The position numbers were made by a program, and so were the translations under genes. DNA of 10,978 nucleotides from NCBI GenBank assembly GCA_003024985.2, contig PXIH01S0038254.1; one strand, 5' to 3'. Within the stretch, counting starts at the first letter, position 1, and each line of letters begins with the position of its first letter. Below are positions 1 through 9,047 of the stretch, one piece after another. The DNA comes from Euperipatoides rowelli (Eukaryota; Onychophora; Udeonychophora; Euonychophora; Peripatopsidae). The notes below the pieces were generated by a model. That model had not been told where the DNA came from and made no database searches. It saw only the letters and a list, made by a program, of their open reading frames with translations.

Positions 1-957
1 AAAATAAAGGAAATCAAAATCAAAATAATCAATATGAGATGAAAATCATAAACTTTGATCAAAAATTAGTTTAATTTAAAAAANTCATAAATTTGGTTTA
101 ATAAATAGCTGAGAAATTGAAAAAATAATCACAAAAAAAAAATGGTAAAATGGCTCTCCTGAACAATTTTGTTTTTGTGACATAGTGTTGTATGCCTCCC
201 AGGTACAGAGATGTGAAAAATGCACTTTATTTTTAGAACAATGTAAATGTCACCATTATTTAAATAAATGACGATTAGGAGAATTGGATTATTAAATTTG
301 AAGTTAAGAAAGATGAACATGGTTTGATTAGATGATGAATATTCAATAGAAATCAGCAAATAATTTATCTACTGAAGAAAGAAAAAAAAAAAATAGAAAA
401 TCCTAACAATAAAATGACAATGTCTGTTTTCAATATATCTTCATTAGTGGCTGCTGGATTTTTATTATTATTTTATGTTACTCATAGTTCATTGGTGTCT
501 TAAATGAAAAATAGCTCTGATAAATTTATAGAAACATAAACTTTTATTAAAAAAAAAAAACATTAACATCTTAAAAATGCTGGAACGAATAAAAGTTTAA
601 CACAGGTCAGACTTAACACTGTTTCTTGGAAAGATCTTATACATTATCCTAAGATCAAAACCATTCAAATCTTTACTCATAATAAATATTTTCTAAAAAA
701 ACATTTCTATAATTACAAAGTGCAGAGACAAAGCACAGCAAGCATAGGTCCAGAAAAGTAAGTTTTAATCAATAGAAGAGTCTAGTAGTGTATTTTATGC
801 ATCAATGAACTCTTACCTACAATCTTATTTTTAGCCTAACATTATAAAGATTCAACTAATTAAATGGTAAAAAATTTAAATGTGGATGAAATCATAAGAT
901 ATCCTTAGAATTTCACAGTAATGCAATCTGTAAAACTGAAATCTCCCAATGGTTATG
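1..957. other. AT-rich non-coding flank
   Basis: This stretch is AT-rich with short A and T runs (for example around 548-560) and one ambiguous base at 84. No frame shows a recognisable domain and the open frames are short and of AT-driven composition. It is the 3' flank of the large minus-strand LINE that ends at the T run at 958-972. Nothing else is supported. Confidence 0.6.
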
Positions 958-1204
958 TTTTTTTTTTTTTTTAATATATATTGATAAACACTTTTAATCN
1001 TCTAAGAAAAGTTATACAAAATAAAAGAAAATATTGAGAGGGAGAAAAATCACACGGAAAAGGACTAGTACTTCCTATAGCAGCTCAATAACACCATTTA
1101 TCATCAGAAAATTAGTTTAATGACTAATTTGTGGATTGTAATTCAAGGATTCAGGGTCAAAGAGGCCATGTATTCCAATAAAAGTTCCTTGCAAATTCCT
1201 GCAA
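958..1204 (-). other. LINE 3' UTR and poly(A) tail
   Basis: Downstream of the ORF2 stop the minus strand has about 230 nt without coding signal, ending in AATATATATT and then A15 (T15 on plus at 958-972). This placement is what is expected of an L1-type element with a poly(A) tail. No GC-rich 3' hairpin is visible. One ambiguous base lies at 1000. Confidence 0.6.
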
Positions 1205-1401
1205 CTAGAGACAGTCATTTATATAGATTTTTTGTACATTCTCTTTAATAAAAAATCTTGGATCAGTTCTAAGGTCCTGGAAAATTCATAGGCACATCAA
1301 ATTCCAGCATATGTCTGGATGCATACATTAACTTTGCCATATAAGTCAAGGTCACACAAAGCAACCAGATCACACCATCTTCTAGCAAGCATAAAATGTT
1401 T

Positions 1402-1932
1402 GCACTGCAGTAAAAAATGATCAAGAGTCTCTGCCATATTGCAAAAAAAAAAAAAAGTTATGACTGATTCTTCAATAAGGAAATGGTTATCTGGAAGTGC
1501 TTTAAAGATGAGTTTGACAACAAAATCTACAAGGTTAGTTGTTAGGTACATGGTTACTGTTGATTCTAACCACTTAGGGCCTGATGTTAAAATAGTAAGT
1601 GTGTTCTAGGTTTATGAGGAAATCTCTTGCAATATTGTATTTAATTTTAGGTTTGGGTATGTTTAAAGGAAGAGTATTAGTAAGACACAAGTAGACCATG
1701 TATAATTTCCAATATCTTAGTCTGTTTATTGTCTGTGGAGGTGGAGTGCCCATTGGAGGTATTACAATCATGATTCCATTCAACTGTTAGTAACTAAGAA
1801 GGTGGATGGAGGCATTGGTTATCACAGAGGTGAAGAGAAGCTCAATGTCTATTAGACCTACCCCCCCCCCCCCTTCCAAGGTGAAGGTGCAAAGCTTTTC
1901 TATTGATAAGTTAGTTTGCCCTTCCATATGAA
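1402..1932 (-). other. ORF2 C-terminal region: FIWKGK...GG segment and CCHC-like finger
   Basis: FIWKGK at 1932-1915 followed by APSPWKGG is a hallmark of the region after the RT in L1/Tx1 elements, normally leading into GGLGL. Here GG enters a G13 run (C13 on plus, 1861-1873), after which the frame resumes as GLIDIELL. Further on, RYWKLYMVYL and ALPDNHFLIEESVIT precede a finger reading CNMAETLDHFLLQC (1443-1402). The N-terminal end of this finger abuts an A14 run on plus (1443-1456) that has replaced the expected first Cys pair. The finger helps bind RNA or DNA in relatives. Confidence 0.82.
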
Positions 1933-2159
1933 TCTTGTGAATAACATGTTGAGTTGACTTATAAATTACTTAGTAAAATTAACATGACTTACATAGAATA
2001 TGCATTTAGAAATGCAAATACAGTTAAATTTCTAGATTAATAGGTTATAGCCAGATAATAAAATTTCAATGAAGCTAAAATATAGAGTTGATGAATTGAT
2101 TCTGCAGTTTTTCCTTGCTAGTGGTCCAAAGAATGGGAAGGGGAGGCCCAAATCAGATG

Positions 2160-3125
2160 ATGGAGCCATTGTGCCCAAAATTTTTGATAGTTTGGAAAAT
2201 GGATATGTTTTTTAACTGAACTTTTATGATTATTGACTTTGGTACCTGTCCTTTCACAGAAATCATTTATGATTTCTAAAGACAGCTCTACTTCCTGTCA
2301 GCCTGAACAAATAATTATCAGAAGGTCGCCTGAATATGTAACCAATTTAATGTGCCTATTATAACTCTTAAGATACAGTCTGGGAGATTATCTTCATGAT
2401 CAATTAAGAGTTGGTTAATAAAAGGTTCAAACATGGCTCCACTGAGCAGGGAGAACTGAGTTACTCCCTTAGTGATATGAAAATCACCAAAAATTTTGTT
2501 ACCTACTTTTATATAAGCAAGTTTAGATGTAACATAATTAATTAAGCCTTGTGAAATATTGGAGTCACTGAAGTTTTTCTTTATTTGGTCTATCATGTAG
2601 TTAAGGTGAATATTGTCAAATGCCTTATGGACATCCATAAATAGGGCAAGTGGCTGATCTTTTTTTAAATGACTTGTATGTAGTACATATATCTTCAAAT
2701 AGATGGAGATCAGTGTGTATAGAGCGGCCCTTCAAGCAAAATTGATGGGGGTGGATAATTTGTTGAGAGTTGGTGCAATAGCCATGTTCAGGATATCTGA
2801 AAAAAGCTTAGCGTCCATATCTTCAATGTTAATTGGATGGATGCCATTATACAATAGGAGTGAGGTAAGCAATGAATTCAGTCTATTTTCATATTTTTTC
2901 AATTTATTGATAAATATAAAGTATGAACTTATGTTCAGGAATTGTGGTTGGTGTATGGTAAGCCAGTGATTAAAAAGTTTAACAAAAATGGGGTTGAACA
3001 GATAATCAAATTTCTTAATGATTTTGTGTGTGAAGCCATCAGGCCCTAGAGGTTAATTTGAATTAGCATTTTTAAATGAATCTGATGGACAGTTCATCAA
3101 TCTCAAAAGGAGCTGGTAATGTGGG
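2160..3125 (-). other. Reverse transcriptase domain remnant of ORF2
   Basis: Reading across shifts, the domain opens with LPAPFEIDELSI and then GPDGF at 3046-3032. The next block contains DMDAKLFSDILNMAIAPTLN, matching the 'RPIsLLNxDxKlxskIL' region of L1/Tx1 RTs. Motif A is LFMDVHKAFDNIH near 2640, with the first catalytic Asp kept. Motif B is KGVTQFSLLSGAMFEPFINQ near 2475-2415, where the usual QG has become QF. Motif C is TYSGD (2339-2325), so the first Asp of YADD is now Gly. The following motif D/E block reads INDFCERTGTKVNNHKSS. The damaged motif C alone would abolish activity. Confidence 0.9.
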
Positions 3126-3685
3126 CTGATTAGAATTTATTTAGTTTTAGGATGTTTGATGTTGTATCAGTGCTAAGGATGACACCTGAACTAAATTGTT
3201 TTTTAAAGGTTTGAAATAGATGGTCTTTCAACTCATCCCCAATGATTGTTTTTTTTTCCATCCTAAGAGCTATAATAATCCATGAATATTTTGCCATTTA
3301 AAAAATCATTAGCTGTATAATAGGACCAATTTCATGTTTTTGGAAAACAATATCCCTTATATATTTATATTGTTCAAGTTTTTGGTGAGCCTATTCCATT
3401 TGGGTTATTTTTTTCACCTGTGATTAGCATGTTCACTGTGCTCATATTAGTTGGTTTTAAGTCTCTTAAGTGTTTTTTTAAGGAAAAATAATTCCTGTTT
3501 ATTTTGGAAATGAAATGTTTTATTTTTCTTGGAAAGAAAGTTCATAATACTGCATTTGATTTTCGGCCCAATGGCAAACAGCCACTCAATATAATGTAGG
3601 ACTCACACCAGAATAATATATATTTCATTGTATACATCGATGGACAAGTCAAGTGCAGGATTAAGATGATGAGTATGAAGCTTGA

Positions 3686-4377
3686 TCAGGCGATACCCAA
3701 AGCCAAAACTGGAATGGAGAGCTCAAATGAGATTAACAAAGCTAGATGGTCTGAGAATGAGTTAGGGAGTGTAGCAACTTCAAGCTGAGGGTATAATGAA
3801 GCTGACACTAAAAAGTAATCAATGGTGGTGAGGCTAGTACTTGTGTAATGAGTAGTGTGGTTTGGCTTTTTAGTTATGCTTGCAACATCAACCAATTGGA
3901 GTGATTTTAAATTATTTTTACCCCATCTAACTTGATTTAGTAAAATTTTGACAATTGAAATCTCCTCCCAATATAAATAAATATGCAGTTGGTATGACAT
4001 TCTTATATTATAGATTAAGTTGTACAACTCATTATTTTGCATTCCAATATTTAGCCATAAAATTTAATTATTAAATATTTCCTGTTTGCATGCCATATTT
4101 TTACTATAAGCAGTCTAGATTTTGTGTGTAGTATCTGGGGGAGATGAGATAATAAATTTATCTTAATTAACATCAGTACTCTTTGACTAGATTTCAAGTG
4201 ATTTCCACAAAGACTCCAATATTGGTTCTTAAGTTACTTCCAGTTAATAGAGGAATTTTTGGCAATCTTTGTCACCTGGACTAATATAATATCTGTGTTG
4301 AGTCCTGAAACAGAATTACTAAGGAATTACCTTTTATTTAAGGAATTCAGTCCTTGTGCAACAATTGAAATACACAT
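3686..4377 (-). other. APE-type endonuclease domain remnant of ORF2
   Basis: The N-terminal end reads GLNSLNKR (about 4353-4330), followed by DIILVQVTKI (about 4293-4264). In intact relatives this second motif is DIxxLQETH, so the catalytic Glu has become Val. After a poorly readable middle, the C-terminal part is open at 4042-3686 and shows TTIDYFLVSASL near 3823 and the conserved SDH at 3754-3746 within NSFSDHLALLISFEL. These match the start and end blocks of LINE APE endonucleases, which nick the target to prime reverse transcription. The middle, including the expected GDFN block, could not be recovered. Confidence 0.82.
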
Positions 4378-4445
4378 AAGACAAGACATTAATCAGAGGA
4401 AGAGTTTCTGTATGGACTGCATTTTTCTCCTCAGCAAAGCTGAAA

Positions 4446-5793
4446 TCACTTGGGGAGTGAGATCTCACTGATATCATCCCTATCACTTATCAATTGCTTA
4501 TGTTTGGCCTTGTCTGAATTTCTTACTCTTGTGCCCAATCTATATGTCTTCAGGGAATTTTTATTTTTAATATGATTTAGTCATGTTTTTTTTTCTTTTT
4601 TTTTTAGTCTCTGGAACAATAAAGACTGTAACTGCATCAAATGGTTCTAAACCTCCTCAGTGTGTTGCCCAATTATGTTGTTAGCCAATAAAAACATGAT
4701 TACAATACATTCCATTATTATGTAAAATGTCCGCTGGGATGGTAGGTAAATTGTCCTGTACCATACTGGTCTGCTCTGAATTTTCTATTTCATCATCAAT
4801 TGGGGTGTTGGGATATCAAGGTGTTAGTTTTCATTACATCATTACTTACAAGGGGTGCATAGTCATCAGAAATCAATTGTGAAACAGGATTGTCATTTGT
4901 GGTGCTGACATCATCCTCTGGGTTGCTTGAACCCAACGGTGGACAAAAATTATAATACTTCATCATCCTTTATTTTTTTTGATGAGCTCATTCCAATTTA
5001 CTCTATTATTTGACAATTTAGAGACATATGTACTTTTAATGTAACTGTGGTTTGAGGCCCCTGCATTTAGGATAAAATTTGAGAGGGGGCTGTCTGACCA
5101 GGTGGTCTATGGCTTCACACCTAAAACAGACGTGGTGTCTTTGTTGTATATGAAAATATACTTTTACATGTACAATCCTTAGAAAATATGGTAAATCTGG
5201 CAGTGTTGAGGCTTTGTTTAATTTAAACACTATTTGAGTTTATTCTGTCTCACATGTCTTGCCATTGGGAACGGAAAAAAACCCAGGGTAAATTTCTGCT
5301 ATTGAACTTAATGATTCTAGTAATTTAGGTAAGGCCTCTTTAATTACATAGGCTGGCATTTCTTCAATAGTCATTTTGATGAGTTTATTTTCTGCATCCC
5401 ATTTGATAAAAAAAAGTTGGTTTAATGTTAATTTGTTGGTTATAAATTTGAAAGTATGCTGCTTCTTGTGCTGTATTAATTTATAAAAAAAATAATTTTG
5501 GGTGAGTAAGTTGATAAAATACTTTTAAAGAGTTTAAATGTCTGAAGCTATTAATATGTGAAAGAATTTCTGAAATTTCTAAATGCACTAAAGTATAATT
5601 ATCCTTCGTTGTTATAATATAAATGTTTTTGTGCCATTATAAATTGATATTGTTCAGACCAGTAATAAAGCACTTTTTCAAATTTGAGTTTTAAAATATC
5701 ATCAGTGTTAATAGGATTAGGGTTTAAATCATCCATAATGATGTTGTTAGACATTGAAATATTAACATTATTTCCTGTATTTGATAACAACAT
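4446..5793 (-). pseudogene. LINE ORF1 (Gag-like nucleic-acid-binding protein), broken
   Basis: In L1/Tx1-type elements ORF1 makes an RNA-binding chaperone that coats the element RNA. I place the start at the ATG at 5793-5791, because a stop lies just upstream of the open stretch. The N-terminal part is Asn/Asp-rich (MDDLNPNPINTDD). After a frameshift near 5590 comes a segment reading EISEILSHINSF, then after another shift near 5410 an RRM-like stretch reading TIEEMPAYVIKEAL followed by IVFKLNKASTLPDLPYFL. This leads into a zinc knuckle (5128-5087). An acidic C-terminal tail (EDDVSTTNDNP) follows at about 4925-4810, and the frame reading LISDRDDISEISLPK ends at TGA 4448-4446. Total about 450 codons with at least four shifts and several stops. 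The N-terminal half is less certain than the knuckle region. Confidence 0.75.
5087..5128 (-). other. ORF1 zinc knuckle (CCHC, last Cys lost)
   Basis: Translated on the minus strand this reads CFRCEAIDHLVRQP, matching a CX2CX4HX4C knuckle in which the final Cys has become Pro and the usual Gly before His is Asp. A further Cys in YPKCRG lies shortly after and may start a second knuckle. Knuckles of this kind in LINE ORF1 and retroviral Gag bind nucleic acid. The lost Cys fits decay of the element. Confidence 0.8.
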
Positions 5794-5823
5794 ATTAAAC
5801 AAACCCTTAAAGGGTACATTCAC

Positions 5824-6899
5824 CTAACTGTAGATGAAAAACTTCCTAATGAGCAGAAACTGAGTCAAGTGATTAAAACCTTTTGTATTTTAGTAAAATA
5901 TCAGCAACTACAGAAGAAAGTCAACATGACTTCAAAAGAGTAGTTGGCACTATCAAAATGGTTAGGTATAATGGCAAATCAAAGATTACAAAACCTTTTT
6001 GATCAATTACTTACACATAAGTCTAAAATAAAGATATTTACTCAAATTGAAGGTCATGTTTGCAGAAAGTAGTGTAAGAAGCACATACTCATATAGAATC
6101 CTATTCTATATTAGTTGTGGTCTAAAGTCATAGAACTATACCTAAGTGCAAAGTTTTCAGATCACTTAGCCTATTCATAAGTCCTGACACTATCTCTAAA
6201 GAGTTACCTAAAGTTATAAAAAGCGTGCAATATTGCCAGCATAAATGTCCAAACTATCATTACTAACTCAGATTATCTGATTACTTTGTTGTTATGAAGC
6301 CTACAACTCCCTTAATGACTTTTTTTTTAACAAATAATGTGGTAAAAAGCTATTGTATATTCACAAAGCATTTGAACCACTACACATAGTAGACTAAAGT
6401 TTGCTGCACTAGCTCATAATAAAGTCAAATAACTCTAACATTGTAATAAACTAGTTTTAAAGTGTACCATACCTAAGATAAAATAAAGTGTGGGACATGA
6501 CATTCACATAATTTTGAAATAGTAGAACAAAATCAATGGTTACACATGCAAAGTTGGTAATTCATACTTAACTTAGAGACCTTTCTCTACATTGGATATA
6601 ATCTAAATACCAAAAATTAAATTCCTTGCTAACAAAAAGGTTCTAGTCTAAATGCACATCCGGAATATATAAAGTATTAAGAAATTCAAAATATTGTCCT
6701 GACTTATAGGAATGTCATATAATGAAATATAGGTCCTTCACCCAATAGACACAAATTAAAGTTATACAGTGCATGCATCTAGAGATGTTATATCCTAATA
6801 ATTATGGTTATTTCTCAAGTTAACATCTATTAATTTAATGAAATAACTACTTCATTGAAACTAGCACATTTGGGTAGATAAATAAACAAAGGGAACTGC
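5824..6899. other. AT-rich region: probable LINE 5' UTR, then flank
   Basis: The part next to 5823 is probably the 5' UTR of the minus-strand LINE. Its limit is unclear, with possible ends near 5956 or 6533 based on weak matches to the sequence beside the poly(A) tail. The rest has no frame, RNA gene or repeat that I can support. Confidence 0.4.
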
Positions 6900-6913
6900 A
6901 TCATTTTAACTTG

Positions 6914-6923
6914 TTTATTTATT
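6914..6923 (-). promoter_or_regulatory. Possible polyadenylation signals for the 87-codon ORF
   Basis: On the minus strand two overlapping AATAAA hexamers (AATAAATAAA, plus 6914-6923) lie about 620 nt downstream of the stop of the 7802-7539 ORF. They could define the end of its 3' UTR. AATAAA is common by chance in DNA this AT-rich, so the assignment is weak. Confidence 0.25.
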
Positions 6924-7538
6924 AATACCAATAATAATACAAGGAATAAAAGAGAAGAAAAAAATAACAATGTATAATATGTTTCAAAGACCAACACATG
7001 GACTTGAAAACAAGATACAATCTACAAAATAATGAAAAAAAAAATAAAATACTTATTTTTCATATGGTCAGAACAAAAAAATATTACGAAAAGCAAAAGA
7101 AAGTAGTTGGTAATCTTCTTCAAAAATTTCATTTACAAAATAAAACCATGGTCACACACATGTTCCAATAAAAACAAAGAAATTAGCTATTTCCCAAACT
7201 ATAAACATAAAAACAAATATATACAATAAATCAGGATTTTGTATTACAATTAACCACATTGATAAAATAGCCCTGTTGTTAAAATTGGCCTTTAAAAAAT
7301 AATTTGGTCTTATTTTTAAAATTCAAAACAGTCACACTCGAACACAAACGTTGAATATTATCACTGTATTGACAAATTTGACATTTGTAATTTATATTAA
7401 GACCGTACATTGTTGCTAATAATCCATTTGTAAAAAGTGAGAAATGCAGTAGACTAAAGAAAAAATCAAATTTGGTCCATCATATTGTTTACTTACATCA
7501 TATTTACATTATTTTAGAATACCTGATACAGGAGTGGG
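6924..7538. other. AT-rich region, possible 3' UTR of the small ORF
   Basis: No coding frame or RNA gene is visible. On the minus strand this would be the 3' UTR of the 87-codon ORF if the AATAAA pair at 6923-6914 is used. A slightly less AT-biased patch lies around 7325-7440. Nothing else is supported. Confidence 0.3.
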
Positions 7539-7802
7539 CTACACATTTTGAATTAAACTACTTTTATAACTCTTGTAACAAAATTTGTTAAAATCCATAT
7601 TAGCATTGTTATCAATGGTAATATAAACTGTGTAAAATACTTTTTTGTTCTTTTGCTTAGGTGGGGTTATAAGGGGGTCAAGCCTTCTCACAGAAACCCA
7701 GGCACCTTCTCCACGGTCACATTTATATTGCAAAACCATTAGTATTAAAAAACCCACAAATACAACCATACAAATTTGAATACAAAACCATAAACAAGCC
7801 AT
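7539..7802 (-). CDS. Candidate small single-pass membrane protein (87 aa), family unknown
   Basis: I do not recognise a family. The ORF starts at an ATG directly after an in-frame TAA, so this is the only upstream start in this exon. Residues 2-24 or so (ACLWFCIQICMVVFVGFLIL...) form a strong hydrophobic segment, either a membrane anchor or a signal peptide. A polar, basic stretch follows (YKCDRGEGAWVSVRRLDPL, then PPKQKNKK); by the positive-inside rule this puts the C-terminus in the cytosol if the segment is an anchor. The middle codons (CDRGEGAWVSVRRLDP) are GC-richer than the surrounding DNA, which suggests coding constraint. The last 30 or so residues are Asn/Lys/Phe-rich and could be intron read-through after a weak GT at the KNKK codons. 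It could also be the terminal exon of a larger gene, or chance. Confidence 0.42.
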   Translation of the reverse strand: MACLWFCIQICMVVFVGFLILMVLQYKCDRGEGAWVSVRRLDPLITPPKQKNKKVFYTVYITIDNNANMDFNKFCYKSYKSSLIQNV

Positions 7803-8109
7803 TTAAATCATGAAGGCCCAAACCTCCTTTACTTAATGGTAAAAAATAAAGTTGTCCAATATATTGTTCTAAGTTTAATGTTCCACAAAAGCTTATTTAA
7901 TATTATTTAAATACTATCAATATTATTATTTATTTTAATTTTGTATGAGTAACTGAAAAGTATAGTATTGGAAAAATATATATTTTGATTATACAAACTT
8001 TGGTTATTAAAGATAAATATTTCCTTTTACACTATATCACATAGATATGAATTTATCAATATTCTAATTGTGAACCTTATTTCTCAAAGTGACACATCAG
8101 AAAGAGGAA
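7803..8109. other. AT-rich spacer
   Basis: No domain, RNA gene or repeat is visible. On the minus strand a T-rich stretch ending in AG near 7836 could be a splice acceptor for the exon holding the 87-codon ORF, but the match is weak. Confidence 0.35.
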
Positions 8110-8760
8110 AATGCCTAAATATTTAGTAGGTAATTGTTTTTGGGAAACCCCTTACAAATGAACCATCATAAAGATGCAATACAAAACATTTTTGCCAAGT
8201 TAAAACAATATCCTGTTTCATGCATAAAGTTTTGCACTAGGCTAACTGAAAAACCCTTCCATGTTGGCAATGTCATCTACATAGGTTAGTGCAGTAACAC
8301 TGCCACTCAAACTAGGAACAAAAGGCCCTTCATTCAAAACATTAATCTCCTTTATTAATGAACCACTGTAAATTGCAAAGAGGTTTGAACTCAGGGGAAA
8401 AATATGGATCACACAAATTTGCAAAAAACATAAATAAAAAAAAAAATAAAAAAAAAAAAATAATTTTTAATACTGAAAATTTTGTTTACAATATATTTTA
8501 TCAAGACCCTCAACAAATTTGTATGAACAAACAACTGTATAATCATATTAAATAAAAATTGATGGCATACATCGGAAAAGGTCTTATTCACATCAAGAAA
8601 AATAATTACTGCCTGTTTCAAGGTTTTGGTTCAAATATGATAGACAGCTTCCTAAGAATTGTTATAGCTATAGAAATGTTTTTGTCTTTCATACCAAAGT
8701 GAAATGGTGACAATAAAGTAGGTAAAAAGACATTTTATTTGTTATTTGAAATTCTCCCAA
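8110..8760 (-). pseudogene. Second LINE reverse transcriptase fragment, different family
   Basis: The central part of a non-LTR reverse transcriptase is readable across shifts. In order it shows LSPFHFGMKDKNISIAITIL (about 8720-8660), motif A IIFLDVNKTFSDVCHQFL (about 8606-8556), motif B FPLSSNLFAIYSGSLIKE (about 8400-8348), motif C LTYVDDIANM (around 8289-8260, YVDD at 8283-8272) and a motif D-like HETGYCFNLAK. Both Asp of YVDD are kept, but the motif A block has KTF for the usual KAF and a stop precedes it. The motifs (QFGM..., PLSxNLFAIY, TYVDDIA) differ clearly from the 2-3 kb RT, so this is another family; R1-, RTE- or CR1-like are all possible. An A-rich low-complexity tract (8422-8462) sits between motifs A and B. 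No endonuclease or ORF1 part was found. Confidence 0.8.
8422..8462. repeat. A-rich low-complexity tract
   Basis: Runs of A interrupted by single T (A11, T, A13) lie inside the second RT fragment, between motifs A and B. On the minus strand it would be read as Phe codons, giving the spurious hydrophobic tail of the local frame. It is best explained by slippage expansion after the fragment decayed. Confidence 0.75.
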
Positions 8761-8954
8761 AATGTTTTAATAAGATCAGTGCACCCACTGGGGCTCTAAC
8801 TTATTTTTAACAACTAAGGTCATGTAAGAATAAATCAAATCAGCTTCAAAGTAATGAGTGGATGGATATCCATTCATTAAATTTTTTATTAAATATGTGA
8901 AAAAAAATTGGTTACATTGTTTAAATATAGGGTAGTTTATAAAATCGGAGCCAG

Positions 8955-8966
8955 AGTACTATTTTT
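8955..8966. repeat. Target-site duplication, poly(A) side
   Basis: AGTACTATTTTT, identical to 9400-9411. It continues into the T run that is the poly(A) tail of the minus-strand insertion, so its inner edge is ambiguous by several bases. Confidence 0.58.
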
Positions 8967-8971
8967 TTTTT

Positions 8972-9009
8972 TTGGCTATCTTCGCCAATTACCCGCCTGA
9001 CGGCTAAGG
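8972..9009 (-). other. Paired small hairpins before the poly(A) end
   Basis: On the minus strand GCCT-TAGCCGTC-AGGC (9009-8994) and TTGGC-GAAGATA-GCCAA (8988-8972) lie in tandem right before the A tract. Short 3' hairpins serve as reverse transcriptase recognition elements in several LINE and SINE families. Whether that applies here is inference from position only. Confidence 0.4.
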
Positions 9010-9047
9010 CAAAATCATAATTCAGAAACTATTTACAAATATTTACA

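Larger units (their letters stand above)
1205..4377 (-). pseudogene. LINE ORF2 (endonuclease-reverse transcriptase), broken
   Basis: ORF2 is the enzyme that nicks the target and copies the element RNA. The likely start is the ATG at 4377-4375, giving MCISIVAQGLN, the usual opening of an APE-type endonuclease, 68 nt after the ORF1 stop. Domains in order: endonuclease (about 4377-3690), linker (about 3690-3130, long open stretch containing DELKDHLFQTFKKQFSS), RT (about 3125-2160), connection with FIWKGK (1932-1915) and a GG run, then a C-terminal CCHC-like finger (1443-1402). The reading frame ends at TAG 1207-1205 after KENVQKIYINDCL. About 1,050 codons, within the usual range for the family. 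It carries many indels and stops (for example TGA at 2734-2732) and homopolymer expansions, so it is a pseudogene. Confidence 0.88.
958..5823 (-). mobile_element. Decayed near full-length L1/Tx1-type LINE (non-LTR retrotransposon)
   Basis: A two-ORF non-LTR retrotransposon on the minus strand, about 4.9 kb, can be followed across frameshifts and stops in family order: ORF1 with a zinc knuckle, then an APE-type endonuclease, a reverse transcriptase, an FIWKGK...GG segment and a C-terminal CCHC-like finger, then a 3' UTR of about 230 bp and a 15-nt poly(A) (T15 on plus, 958-972). Such elements copy themselves by nicking target DNA and reverse transcribing their RNA at the nick. FIWxGK...GG after the RT and a GPDGF-type RT start are typical of the L1/Tx1 group; the exact clade is inferred. 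Many stops and indels plus lost catalytic residues show it is inactive. The 5' end is uncertain: a 5' UTR beyond 5823 is likely, perhaps to about 5956. Confidence 0.9.

Noticed and set aside
129-359. Minus-strand open frame of 76 codons near the left edge
   Set aside because: Hydrophobic, Asn/Ile-rich translation typical of AT-rich non-coding DNA, with no domain or context.
2703-2969. Plus-strand open frame of 88 codons
   Set aside because: It lies antisense to the RT start region of the minus-strand LINE and its translation has no domain. It is a shadow of ORF2.
4259-4471. Plus-strand open frame of 70 codons
   Set aside because: Antisense to the start of the LINE ORF2 endonuclease; no independent support.
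8358-8555. Plus-strand Lys/Asn-rich frame
   Set aside because: Antisense to the second RT fragment and dominated by the A-rich tract at 8422-8462.
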